From Rhodospirillaceae bacterium SYSU D60007 (GTDB taxonomy: Bacteria; Pseudomonadota; Alphaproteobacteria; Reyranellales; Reyranellaceae): a stretch of 64,000 bases of DNA. Positions 16,305 to 24,868 of the stretch are shown piece by piece. Location: positions 31,080 to 95,079 of the forward strand of contig QOCQ01000024.1 of assembly GCA_003574685.1 (NCBI GenBank), written 5' to 3'. Within the stretch, counting starts at the first letter, position 1. Each line of letters begins with the position of its first letter. The position numbers were made by a program, and so were the translations under genes. Below the pieces are notes generated by a model, which worked only from the letters and a program-made list of their open reading frames with translations, searched no databases and was not told the DNA's origin.

Positions 16305-16813
16305 GCCGGAAGCTCCAGGTCAAGTTGCAGCGAAGGCCCGGCCGTCATCCCCTGGCTGCGGAAGAACGACAGGATCAGGTGGTCGCGGCGGTCCACCAGC
16401 GTCCGCACCCGATCAACCCCGGCGACACGGAAGCGCGCACACAGCGCCCCGAAAAGCTGCGTGCCGACGCCCGCCAGCCGCCGCGCCGTGTCGACCTGGA
16501 TCGCGAACACCCATCCCACCGGCGGCGAGCCGAACTCCCAGGCACGCACCTCGCCAATGACGAAACCCACCAGTGCCCCGTCCTCCGCTTCGGCAATCAG
16601 GAAAATCCGTTCCGGCGGCCCGCCGGCGTAGTGCTGCAGCGCCCACTGCCAGTACCCGGCCTTGGCAACGGCGGTAATCCGGCGATCCAGCGCCACAATG
16701 GCCGGCAAGTCCGCGGCTTCGGCAGCGCGCACCCGCACCTCCCCCGATCCGGTCTTTTCCACAGCCTTCGGCATCATCTCCCCGGTCGGCTCAGCCGTTG
16801 ACAGGGTGAGCAT
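16301..16813 (-). CDS. GNAT-family N-acetyltransferase
   Basis: This protein of up to 170 residues has the GNAT fold: a beta strand start VRVRAAEAADLPAIVALDRR, central IFLIAEAEDGALVGFVIGEV and the acetyl-CoA binding motif with VDTARRLAGVGTQLFGAL (R-x-x-G-x-G/A type). The acceptor is unknown. The first ATG is at 16813; an MM pair at 16777/16774 is close behind a GGGGAG site and may be the true start, which would shorten the protein by 12-13 residues without touching the domain. Its stop overlaps the Rrf2 start, so it leads a three-gene unit. Confidence 0.85.
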   Translation of the reverse strand: MLTLSTAEPTGEMMPKAVEKTGSGEVRVRAAEAADLPAIVALDRRITAVAKAGYWQWALQHYAGGPPERIFLIAEAEDGALVGFVIGEVRAWEFGSPPVGWVFAIQVDTARRLAGVGTQLFGALCARFRVAGVDRVRTLVDRRDHLILSFFRSQGMTAGPSLQLDLELPA

Positions 16814-16846
16814 GCCGGGGTTAGAAGTAAATAGGTATTTGAGTAC

Positions 16847-16862
16847 CGAATTACGAAATTCG
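16847..16862. promoter_or_regulatory. AT-rich quasi-palindrome between the GNAT/Rrf2 unit and boxC
   Basis: CGAATTACGAAATTCG is an imperfect palindrome (14 of 16 positions symmetric) in a short AT-rich gap (16814-16881) in otherwise GC-rich DNA, between divergent genes. It lies about 20 bases before the boxC start. It has the form of a repressor operator, for the Rrf2 protein or an aromatic-responsive regulator. No regulator can be assigned from sequence. Confidence 0.35.
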
Positions 16863-16881
16863 TTAGCCGGGAGCGGACGCC

Positions 16882-18546
16882 ATGGCAGCCAACGGACCCG
16901 AACCCGCGATCGATTTCCGCACCTCGCCCGAGCGCTACAATCACTGGAAGCTCGACATCGACGGTGCGGTGGCCACTCTGGCGATGGACGTACGCGAGGA
17001 CGCGACGCTCAAGCCCGGCTACCGGCTCAAGCTCAACTCCTACGATCTGGGCGTTGATATCGAGCTCTATGACGCCATCCAGCGCCTGCGGTTCGAGCAT
17101 CCCGAAGTGGGCGCCGTGATCCTGACGTCGGCCAAGGACCGCGTGTTCTGCTCGGGCGCCAACATCAACATGCTGGGGGTGTCCTCGCATGCCCACAAGG
17201 TGAACTTCTGCAAGTTCACCAACGAGACGCGCAACGCGATCGAGGATGCCAGCGAATTCTCCGGCCAGCGTTACCTCTGCGCCATCAACGGCACGGCGGC
17301 CGGCGGCGGCTACGAGCTGGCGCTGGCCTGCGAACGCATCATCCTCGCCGACGACGGCAGCTCGGCGGTGTCCTTGCCCGAACTGCCGCTGCTGGCCGTG
17401 CTGCCCGGCACGGGCGGACTCACCCGGCTGGTAGACAAGCGCAAGGTGCGCCGCGACCGCGCCGACTTCTTCTGTACCGTCAGCGAGGGCGTGCGGGGCA
17501 AGCGCGCGGTGGAGTGGCGCCTGGTTGACGAGGTCGTGCCCCGCAGCAGGCTCGACGAGACGGTGCAGGCGCGCGCGAAGGAACTGGCCTCGACGCGGCC
17601 GGGGGCGCGGGGGATCAGCCTCACGCCGTTGGCGCGCACCATCGAGGGCGATCGTATCAGCTACCCGCACCTCGTCGTCGAGATCGACCGCGAGCAGCGC
17701 GCCGCGCACTTCCGTATTCATGGCCCGGAGCAGCAAGCGCCGGCAGACGCAGCCGGCATCGAGGCGCAAGGCGATGCGTTCTGGCCGCTGGCGCTTTGCC
17801 GGGCGCTGGACGACGCCGTCCTGCATCTGCGGCTCAACGAGGGCGAGATCGGCACCTGGGTATTCCATACGGCGGGTGACGCAGAGCTGGTCGCCGCTTA
17901 CGACGCCCTGCTGCTAGCCAATGCCGGCCATTGGCTGGCGCGGGAAATCACCCTCTACTGGAAGCGCACGCTCAAGCGCATCGACGTGAGCTCGCGCAGC
18001 CTGATTGCGCTTGTCGAACAGGGAAGCTGTTTCGCCGGCACGCTGTTCGAGCTGGTGCTGGCGGCCGACCGTTCGTTCATGCTCGACGGCCGGCTGGAAG
18101 GCAGCAACCTGCCGGAATCCGCGGTTCGACTGACCGGCATGAATTTCGGCCCGCTGCCCATGGGCAACGGGCTTACCCGCCTGCAAAGCCGCTTTCTCGC
18201 TGAACCGGAGGCTGCCGAGCGGCTGCGGGAAGAGATCGGCAAGCCGCTCGACGCATCAAGTGCCGGCGAACTCGGTCTCGTCACCTTCACGCCTGATGAC
18301 ATCGACTGGGAAGACGAGGTGCGCCTTGCCATCGAGGAGCGCGCCAGCTTCTCTCCGGACGGGCTCACGGGCATGGAAGCCAACCTGCGATTCGCCGGGC
18401 CGGAGACCATGGAAACCAAGATCTTCGCCCGTCTGACGGCATGGCAGAACTGGATCTTCCAGCGTCCCAACGCCGTCGGCCCCGAGGGGGCGCTGCAGCT
18501 CTATGGCTCCGGCCGAAAGCCGCAATACGACCGCGGGCGGGTATGA
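16882..18546 (+). CDS. boxC: Benzoyl-CoA-dihydrodiol lyase / 2,3-epoxybenzoyl-CoA dihydrolase (BoxC)
   Basis: This 554-residue enzyme is of the crotonase superfamily, the length of BoxC. It opens the ring of 2,3-epoxybenzoyl-CoA hydrolytically to 3,4-dehydroadipyl-CoA semialdehyde and formate in the aerobic benzoyl-CoA pathway. The oxyanion-hole region VILTSAKDRVFCSGANINML (72-91) and GTAAGGGYELALACERIILA (139-158) are the two crotonase motifs; the extra C-terminal half is characteristic of BoxC. A GGGAG site (16869-16873) precedes the ATG. boxB follows after 42 bases. It acts in the cytoplasm. Confidence 0.95.
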   Translation: MAANGPEPAIDFRTSPERYNHWKLDIDGAVATLAMDVREDATLKPGYRLKLNSYDLGVDIELYDAIQRLRFEHPEVGAVILTSAKDRVFCSGANINMLGVSSHAHKVNFCKFTNETRNAIEDASEFSGQRYLCAINGTAAGGGYELALACERIILADDGSSAVSLPELPLLAVLPGTGGLTRLVDKRKVRRDRADFFCTVSEGVRGKRAVEWRLVDEVVPRSRLDETVQARAKELASTRPGARGISLTPLARTIEGDRISYPHLVVEIDREQRAAHFRIHGPEQQAPADAAGIEAQGDAFWPLALCRALDDAVLHLRLNEGEIGTWVFHTAGDAELVAAYDALLLANAGHWLAREITLYWKRTLKRIDVSSRSLIALVEQGSCFAGTLFELVLAADRSFMLDGRLEGSNLPESAVRLTGMNFGPLPMGNGLTRLQSRFLAEPEAAERLREEIGKPLDASSAGELGLVTFTPDDIDWEDEVRLAIEERASFSPDGLTGMEANLRFAGPETMETKIFARLTAWQNWIFQRPNAVGPEGALQLYGSGRKPQYDRGRV

Positions 18547-18588
18547 GATCTCCCTTCCCACAGGAAGGCCGAAATACGGAGGACCCTG

Positions 18589-20007
18589 ATGTCCATCGAC
18601 TATAGCGAGCGGATCCCCAACAACGTCGATCTGTCGAGCGACCGGCGCTTGCAGCGGGCGCTGGAAGCCTGGCAGCCGCGCTTCCTCGAATGGTGGAAGG
18701 AGCTGGGACCTGACGGCACCTCGGCCTGGGATGTCTATCTGCGCACCGCCATCTCCACCGACGCCAATGGCTGGGCCCATTTCGGCTACGTAAAGATGCC
18801 CGAGTACCGCTGGGGCATCTTCCTTGCCGAGCGCGAGGCCGATCGTGCGATTGCCTTTGGCGATCACAAGGGCGAGCCGGCCTGGCAGGAAGTGCCCGGC
18901 GAGCACCGGGCCACCCTGCGCCGCCTGATCGTGACGCAGGGCGACACCGAGCCGGCATCGGTCGAGCAGCAGCGGCTGCTGGGCAAGACCGCACCATCCC
19001 TCTACGACCTGCGCAACCTCTTCCAGGTCAATGTCGAGGAGGGCCGGCATCTCTGGGCCATGGTCTACCTGCTGCACGCCTATTTCGGGCGCGACGGCCG
19101 CGAGGAAGCCGAGGCGATGCTGGAGCGCCATTCGGGCGACCCGGACAAGCCGCGCATCCTCGGCGCCTTCAACGAGGAAACGCCGGACTGGCTGTCCTTC
19201 TTCATGTTCACCTACTTCACCGACCGCGACGGCAAGTACCAGCTCGCATCGCTGGCCGAATCCGGCTTCGATCCGCTGTCACGCACCTGCCGCTTCATGC
19301 TGACCGAGGAAGCGCACCACATGTTCGTGGGCGAAACCGGCGTGGGCCGCATCGTGCAACGCACCTGTGAGCTGATGCGCGAGCAGAAGACCGATGACGT
19401 CCGGGCGCTGGGTGCCATCGACCTGCCCACGATCCAGAAGTACCTGAACTTCCATTTCAGCGTATCGCTGGACCTCTTCGGCCAGGAGGCCTCGACCAAC
19501 GCCGCAAACTATTACACGGCGGGGCTGAAGGGCCGCTTCCTCGAAACCCGGATCAGCGACGACCACAGGCTGACGGACGCGAGCTACGATATCCTCGGTC
19601 TGGAGAATGGGCACGTCGCGACACGGACCGTACCGGCACTGTCGGCACTCAATGAGCGGCTGCGCCAGGACTATATCGACGACTGCGCTCGCGGGGTCAT
19701 GCGCTGGAACAAGGCCATCGAGCGTACGGGCGTGCCGTTCGAGCTGAAGCTGCCGCACCGTGCCTTCAACCGCCGCATCGGCGCCTTTGCCGATGTGCGC
19801 GTCTCGCCCGACGGCAAGGTGATCAGCGAGGCCGAGTGGCAGGCCAATGTGGCGAAGTGGCTGCCGACCGACGAGGATCGCGCCTACGTGCAGTCGCTGA
19901 TGGGTGCGGCGGTAGTCGAACCCGGCAAGTTCGCGCACTGGATCGCCCCGCCGGCCCGCGGCATCAATAACCAGCCCGCCGACTTCCAGTACATCCGGTT
20001 CAACTGA
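18589..20007 (+). CDS. boxB: Benzoyl-CoA 2,3-epoxidase subunit B (BoxB)
   Basis: This is a 472-residue diiron oxygenase that epoxidises benzoyl-CoA with O2 and NADPH. Metal-binding helices contain EEGRHLW (about 147-153) and EEAHHMF (about 239-245), the E-x-x-H pairs of this class III diiron enzyme. Length is as in characterised BoxB proteins. It depends on the flavin/iron-sulfur reductase BoxA, which is not in this window. An AATACGGAGGA ribosome site lies at 18571-18581. Together with BoxC and benzoate-CoA ligase it forms the core of aerobic CoA-dependent benzoate degradation. Confidence 0.96.
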   Translation: MSIDYSERIPNNVDLSSDRRLQRALEAWQPRFLEWWKELGPDGTSAWDVYLRTAISTDANGWAHFGYVKMPEYRWGIFLAEREADRAIAFGDHKGEPAWQEVPGEHRATLRRLIVTQGDTEPASVEQQRLLGKTAPSLYDLRNLFQVNVEEGRHLWAMVYLLHAYFGRDGREEAEAMLERHSGDPDKPRILGAFNEETPDWLSFFMFTYFTDRDGKYQLASLAESGFDPLSRTCRFMLTEEAHHMFVGETGVGRIVQRTCELMREQKTDDVRALGAIDLPTIQKYLNFHFSVSLDLFGQEASTNAANYYTAGLKGRFLETRISDDHRLTDASYDILGLENGHVATRTVPALSALNERLRQDYIDDCARGVMRWNKAIERTGVPFELKLPHRAFNRRIGAFADVRVSPDGKVISEAEWQANVAKWLPTDEDRAYVQSLMGAAVVEPGKFAHWIAPPARGINNQPADFQYIRFN

Positions 20008-20018
20008 GCCGGATGCGC

Positions 20019-20444
20019 TCAGGAAGCGAGGAAGTCGAGCGTGGCCTGACACCGCTCGCCGGCATAGTACTTGCGCAGGGCTTCCTCGAACTCGGCGTTG
20101 TCCGGCGTGACCCCGGCAAACAGTGTCATCGACGAGCGGAACTTCAGATCGTCGGGTGTGCCAAGCACCTGGCGTGCCGAGCGCCCCTCGATGCGGTTCA
20201 TCAGGCACGTGCACTCGCGCAGGCGTGGTCCGAGGACCGGATGGTTGAGATAGGCCTCCGCCTCCGCGCGCGAGGCGATGCCGAAGTCCCGGGCCATCCC
20301 GGTGCGGCCCAGGCCCCTGGTCTGCGGAAAGACGAACCACATCCAGTGGCTGCGCTTGTGACCTTCACGCAATTCCGACAGGACGTCCTCAAGGACCCGG
20401 TCCTGGGCGTCCACGAAGCGCTGCAGATTATAGGGATCGTTCAT
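20019..20444 (-). CDS. DUF1810 family protein
   Basis: This 141-residue cytoplasmic protein starts MNDPYNLQRFVDAQD and contains SHWMWFVFPQTRGLGRT and the conserved block YLNHPVLGPRLREC, which are the hallmarks of DUF1810. The family has no established biochemical role that I can name. It stands opposite to boxB and benzoate-CoA ligase and is convergent with boxB (11 bases between stops), so it is unlikely to belong to the aromatic pathway. The 77 bases to the divergent ligase gene must hold both promoters. Confidence 0.9.
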   Translation of the reverse strand: MNDPYNLQRFVDAQDRVLEDVLSELREGHKRSHWMWFVFPQTRGLGRTGMARDFGIASRAEAEAYLNHPVLGPRLRECTCLMNRIEGRSARQVLGTPDDLKFRSSMTLFAGVTPDNAEFEEALRKYYAGERCQATLDFLAS

Positions 20445-20521
20445 GGCGGTCCTTTCTCAAAGGCTCGACGCCGGGCGATGAGATTTGCTAACGACTTGCA
20501 AGCAATGTGCGGAGGCTAACC

Positions 20522-22090
20522 ATGGCAGGGCGGAGCGTCGGGGCGATCGAAATCGGCAGCGACGGGCGCATCCGATTCCCGCACGATTTCAATGTAGCGG
20601 TGCCGTTCATCGACCGCCACATGGCTGAAGGGCGCGGCGAGCACATCGCCATTCGTACCGCCGCAGAGAGCGTATCCTACGCACAACTGGCGCAGCGGGT
20701 CGACGCTACGGGGCGCGCGCTGCTGGCACGCGGCCTTGTTCCGCCTGAACGCATGCTGATGATCGTCAAGGATTGCCCACAGTTCTTTCATCTGTTCTGG
20801 GGCGCCATAAAGGCCGGCATCGTGCCCGTGCCTGTGAACACGCTGCTGCGCGCTGCCGACTATGCCTACATGATCGAGGACTCCGGATGCCGGCTCGTGG
20901 CCTGGTCCCCCGAGTTCGCCGCCGAAGTCGAGCCGGCATTGCAGCAGCTCGGTTCAAAGGCGCCGCCGGCGCTGAAGGTGACCGATGATGCCAGCATCGG
21001 CGCCGACACGGCCGGTGCTCCGCTGAAGCCCCATCTCGCCCGGCCGACCGACGACTGCTTCTGGCTCTATTCCTCCGGCTCGACCGGCCGGCCCAAGGGC
21101 GCCGTGCACCGCCAGCGCGACATGGTGGTGACCAGCGAGAACTACGGCGTGCGCACGCTTGGCGTAACGGAGCACGATGTGTGCTACTCGGCCGCCAAGC
21201 TGTTCTTCGCCTACGGGCTGGGCAACGCCATGACGTTCCCCCTATGGGCAGGCGGCACAGCGATTCTCGATCCGGCGCGGCCCACGCCCGATTCGACCTT
21301 CGACAACATCGAACGGTTCCGTCCCACCCTCTATTTCGGTGTGCCTACCCTCTACGCCGCCCAGCTTGCGGCAATGGACAAGCGCAAGCCGGATTTCAGC
21401 TCCGTACGCGCCTGCGTGTCGGCCGGCGAGGCGCTGCCCGCCGAAATTTTCCGCCGCTGGCAGGAGAAGACGGGGACCATCATCCTCGACGGCATCGGCT
21501 CGACCGAGATGCTGCACATCTTCCTCAGCAACCGGCTGGACGACTATCGCCCCGGCAGCAGCGGCAAACCCGTGCCCGGCTACGAAGCCGAAATTCGCAC
21601 GCCGGAGGGCAGTCCGGTGAAATCCGGCGAAACTGGCCGGCTGTGGATGAAGGGTGATTCGGCGGCGGCCTATTACTGGAACAAGCCCGAGAAGACCGCC
21701 GAGACGATGGTCGGTGGCTGGCTCGATACCGGTGACACCTATCGCCAGGATGAGGCTGGCTATTTCATCTACGAGGGCCGCAGCGATGACATGCTGAAGG
21801 TCGGCGGCATCTGGTGCTCGCCGGTCGAGATCGAGGCCTGCCTGATCGGCCATCCCGCCGTGCTGGAATGCGCGGTCGTGGGCCGTGCCGATGCCGATGG
21901 TCTGGTGAAGCCGCAGGCCTTCATCGTGCTGAAACCCGGCCAAGGTGCAGGTGCAGCGCTTACGGATGCGCTGATGGCACACTGCAAGCAGAAGCTGGCG
22001 CCCTATAAATATCCACGCTGGGTAGACTACGTCGCCGAGCTGCCCAAGACCGCAACCGGCAAGATCCAGCGGTTCAGATTGCGATCATGA
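20522..22090 (+). CDS. bclA: Benzoate-CoA ligase
   Basis: This 522-residue ANL-family ligase converts benzoate, ATP and CoA to benzoyl-CoA, AMP and PPi, supplying the substrate of BoxB. P-loop SSGSTGRPKG at 184-193, subfamily region FFAYGLGNAMTFPLWAGGTA and YFGVPTLYAAQLAAM are typical of benzoate-CoA ligases; the C-terminal catalytic Lys514 is in KTATGKIQRF. The ATG 20522 follows CGGAGG (20510-20515); an upstream ATG at 20507 is less well placed. Upstream lies TTGCTAAC...CTTGCAAGCAA (20483-20503) with a perfect CTTGCAAG, a possible operator. The stop overlaps the start of the following pseudogene (ATGA). Hydroxybenzoates cannot be excluded as substrates. Confidence 0.92.
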   Translation: MAGRSVGAIEIGSDGRIRFPHDFNVAVPFIDRHMAEGRGEHIAIRTAAESVSYAQLAQRVDATGRALLARGLVPPERMLMIVKDCPQFFHLFWGAIKAGIVPVPVNTLLRAADYAYMIEDSGCRLVAWSPEFAAEVEPALQQLGSKAPPALKVTDDASIGADTAGAPLKPHLARPTDDCFWLYSSGSTGRPKGAVHRQRDMVVTSENYGVRTLGVTEHDVCYSAAKLFFAYGLGNAMTFPLWAGGTAILDPARPTPDSTFDNIERFRPTLYFGVPTLYAAQLAAMDKRKPDFSSVRACVSAGEALPAEIFRRWQEKTGTIILDGIGSTEMLHIFLSNRLDDYRPGSSGKPVPGYEAEIRTPEGSPVKSGETGRLWMKGDSAAAYYWNKPEKTAETMVGGWLDTGDTYRQDEAGYFIYEGRSDDMLKVGGIWCSPVEIEACLIGHPAVLECAVVGRADADGLVKPQAFIVLKPGQGAGAALTDALMAHCKQKLAPYKYPRWVDYVAELPKTATGKIQRFRLRS

Positions 22091-22694
22091 TCCGCATTGC
22101 GTCCTTCAACGTCGAGAACCTGTTCCAGCGGTCAAAGGCGCTGAATGCGACACATGGGACGTGGGACAGCCGATCCTGGCCGCATACCGGGAAGTGCACG
22201 AGCTGTTCGCCGAAGACCCCTACACGCCCGCGATCAGGGATCGCATCCGCGATCTGCTGCTGGCGCTCGATATCTGCTACGTCAACACGCACCGTGCCGT
22301 TCGGCGACGGCTGACCAAGGACCCGAAATGGGCATGGCTGCGCAAGAGCCGCGGCGATTTTGACCGCGAGCCGCGGGATGCCACTGAGAGCGTCGAGATC
22401 GTGGCGACGGGCCATGGCGACTGGATCGGCTGGGTGGAGCTGGCCACGCAGCCGGTCGATGAGCTGGCAACGCGCATGACGGCGCGGGTGATCCGGGAAA
22501 TCGCCGCTGACGTCATGGGCGTGATCGAGGCCGAGGACCGGCCGGCCTCGCGCCGCATTTCCAGGGCGGCGGCATTTTCCGCAAGGGCCTGTGTGGGGCA
22601 GCCGCGTCACGCGCCCGACGGCGTGGGAAAGATGACCCGCGCGTCCGAAAGCGCCTCGGATCACGCCGCCGTCTTCGTTGACCTCGACCTGTAG
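22087..22694 (+). pseudogene. Decayed endonuclease/exonuclease/phosphatase-family gene
   Basis: The start MIRIASFNVENLFQRSKALN is the typical beginning of an EEP-family protein with the metal-site Asn and the FNVENLF motif, but the frame shifts near 22145-22160. Coding continues in another frame (from about 22161) with TARVIREIAADVMGVIEAED, which holds the catalytic Glu. After about 22545 it jumps directly to the family C-terminal end, ASESASDHAAVFVDLDL, across a further frame change where GGGIFRKGL is read out of phase. The central region with the catalytic His and Asp residues is missing, so by comparison with full-length relatives several hundred bases appear deleted. The remnant begins within the ligase stop codon. 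Confidence 0.75.
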
Positions 22695-22734
22695 CGGCTT
22701 GGCTCCGCTGGGCGTTTACCGGGACCAGAGAGGC

Positions 22735-23787
22735 CTATGCATTGGCGGCGCCGGCCGGGTAACCAGGAGCGCGGATGCAGGCTGCGCGGTGGCCCGGACG
22801 GATCTCGAGGCACTCCGGCACCACGCGCTTGCACTCGTCGATGGCGATCGGGCAACGCGGATGAAAGACGCAGCCCGGTGGCGGCCGCAGCGCGCTGGGC
22901 ACCTCGCCGCCCAGCACCGTGCGCTGGCGTTCTGCTTCGACCTCGGGGTCGGGGATAGGCACCGCAGAGAGCAACGCCTTGGTGTAGGGATGCAGCGGCT
23001 CCGCATAGAGCGTGGTCCGGTCGGTAATCTCGGCCATCTTGCCGAGATACATCACCGCCACGCGGTCAGAGATGTGGCGCACCACGGAAAGGTCGTGCGC
23101 CACGAAGAGATAGGTCAGGTTGAAGCGCTCCTGCAGATCCTCAAGCAGCGTAATGATCTGCGCCTGGATCGAGACGTCCAGCGCCGATACCGGCTCGTCG
23201 CAGACGATCAGCGAGGGCTCCATCGCCAGCGCGCGCGCAATGCCCACGCGCTGACGCTGGCCGCCCGACAGCTCATGCGGATAGCGGCTGGCCATGGAGG
23301 GCAACAGGCCGACGACGGTGAGCAACTCGCGCACGCGATCCTGGCGCGCCTTGCGTTCCGGCACGATGCCGTGAACCGCCAGCGGCTCGTCGAGCATCTG
23401 GCCGATGGTGATCCGCGGATTGAGCGAGCTGTAAGGGTCCTGGAAGATCACCTGGATCTTGCGGCGGACGCGGCGCACTTCCGCCGGCGACAGCGTCATG
23501 AGATCGCGGCCTTCGAAGATCACCTGGCCGCTGGTCGGCCGCTCCAGCAGCAGGATGCAGCGGCCGGTCGTGGTCTTGCCGCATCCCGACTCGCCCACCA
23601 GCCCCAGCGTCTCGCCACGGCGGATGGTGAAGGAAACGTCATCCACGGCCTTCACGACCTGTGGCGGCCCGCCGAGAAAACCGCCGCCGACCTGGAAGTG
23701 CTTCACCAGGTTCCTGACTTCCAGGATCACGTCGCCCGCGGGCGCCGTGCGCGGTGCCTCACCCGCCACCATCTCGGCCGTGCTCAT
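22735..23787 (-). CDS. dppF: Dipeptide/oligopeptide-type ABC ATP-binding protein (DppF/OppF)
   Basis: This is a 350-residue ATPase, the second of two in a peptide-type importer. Walker [10 protein letters not shown] is at 65-73, signature LSGGQRQRV and Walker [15 protein letters not shown] are intact. The C-terminal oligopeptide extension with the cysteine-rich motif [15 protein letters not shown] marks the Dpp/Opp subfamily. Its start overlaps the stop of dppD (23784-23787). The cargo may be peptides, nickel complexes or small glycoconjugates; the ATPase does not tell. Confidence 0.92.
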   Translation of the reverse strand: MSTAEMVAGEAPRTAPAGDVILEVRNLVKHFQVGGGFLGGPPQVVKAVDDVSFTIRRGETLGLVGESGCGKTTTGRCILLLERPTSGQVIFEGRDLMTLSPAEVRRVRRKIQVIFQDPYSSLNPRITIGQMLDEPLAVHGIVPERKARQDRVRELLTVVGLLPSMASRYPHELSGGQRQRVGIARALAMEPSLIVCDEPVSALDVSIQAQIITLLEDLQERFNLTYLFVAHDLSVVRHISDRVAVMYLGKMAEITDRTTLYAEPLHPYTKALLSAVPIPDPEVEAERQRTVLGGEVPSALRPPPGCVFHPRCPIAIDECKRVVPECLEIRPGHRAACIRAPGYPAGAANA

Positions 23788-24818
23788 GCCGGCACCTTTT
23801 CAGGCTTTGCTGCGCGCACCGGCAGCTTGTCCTTTTCCCAGCATGCGGAATGCTGGGTACCGGCCACGCGCTCCAGCGGCGGTACTTCTTCGGCGCAGCG
23901 CTCGACGGCATATCCGCAGCGCGGCCTGAACGAGCAACCCGGCGGCAGGCGCGTGAGATCGGGCGGCTGCCCCTGAATGGGGGCAAGCCGTTCGCGCTTG
24001 GGCTCATCGAGCCGCGGCACGGAGCGCAGCAGGCCCAGCGTGTAGGGATGCCGCGGACTGGCATAGATCTCGCGAGCCGTACCGCGCTCCACGATCTTGC
24101 CGGCATACATGACGTTCACCCGGTCGGCATATCGCGCCACTACACCGAGATTGTGGGTGATGATCAGGGTGGCCACGCCCAGCCGCCGTGACAGATCCTT
24201 CATCAGGTCCAAAATCTGCGCCTGGATCGTGACGTCGAGCGCGGTTGTCGGCTCGTCGGCCAGAATCAGCGCCGGCTCGCAGGAGAGCGCGATCGCGATC
24301 ATCAGGCGCTGGCGCATGCCGCCACTGAACTGATGCGGATACTGCTTCAGCCTGCGTTCGGCATCCGCGATCCCTACCAGACCAAGCACTTCGACAGCGC
24401 GAGCATGGGCCTGTTCCGGTGTATGGCCGAGGTGAATTTCACAAGCCTCTGTGATCTGCCGGCCAACCGTAAGCACGGGGTTCAGCGAAGTCATCGGTTC
24501 CTGGAAGACCATGGCGATCTCGCGACCCCGGATCTTCCGCATCTCCTCTTCGGAGCGCTTCAACAGATCGCTGCCCTTGAACAGGATCTGGCCCCCGGTG
24601 ATGCGGCCCGCTGGCTTTGAAATCAGGCCCATGATCGACAGCGCACTGACGGACTTGCCGCAGCCCGACTCGCCCACCAGCGCCACCGTCTCGCCGGCGC
24701 GCACATCCCAGCTTACGCCGTCCACGGCGCGTACGATGCCGTTGGATGTCGCGAACTCGGTGTGCAGGTCGCGAACATCAAGCAGGAGGTCCGGAGCAGG
24801 TGCAGTGCGTTCGTTCAT
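23784..24818 (-). CDS. dppD: Dipeptide/oligopeptide-type ABC ATP-binding protein (DppD/OppD)
   Basis: This is a 344-residue ATPase with Walker [10 protein letters not shown] (49-57), signature [13 protein letters not shown] [10 protein letters not shown], and Walker [15 protein letters not shown]. The C-terminal [15 protein letters not shown] is the cysteine motif of this subfamily. I chose ATG 24818 (MNERTAP); a TTG at 24839 would add seven residues. A GGTGAG lies just upstream. It pairs with DppF to power the DppBC permease encoded before it in the same minus-strand operon; the gap to dppC is 50 bases. Confidence 0.91.
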   Translation of the reverse strand: MNERTAPAPDLLLDVRDLHTEFATSNGIVRAVDGVSWDVRAGETVALVGESGCGKSVSALSIMGLISKPAGRITGGQILFKGSDLLKRSEEEMRKIRGREIAMVFQEPMTSLNPVLTVGRQITEACEIHLGHTPEQAHARAVEVLGLVGIADAERRLKQYPHQFSGGMRQRLMIAIALSCEPALILADEPTTALDVTIQAQILDLMKDLSRRLGVATLIITHNLGVVARYADRVNVMYAGKIVERGTAREIYASPRHPYTLGLLRSVPRLDEPKRERLAPIQGQPPDLTRLPPGCSFRPRCGYAVERCAEEVPPLERVAGTQHSACWEKDKLPVRAAKPEKVPA

Positions 24819-24868
24819 ATGCTCACCAGCAGCGGCCAAGGTTTCCTCGGTTGAGTGTCATAGCCCGG

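Noticed and set aside
22161..22694. Independent gene of 177 codons after benzoate-CoA ligase
   Set aside because: Its sequence is the internal and C-terminal part of an EEP-family protein whose start is in another frame at 22087, so it is a fragment of a pseudogene.
22678..23976. Plus-strand open frame of 432 codons opposite the dipeptide ATPase genes
   Set aside because: The minus-strand ATPases carry all motifs; the plus-strand translation has none.
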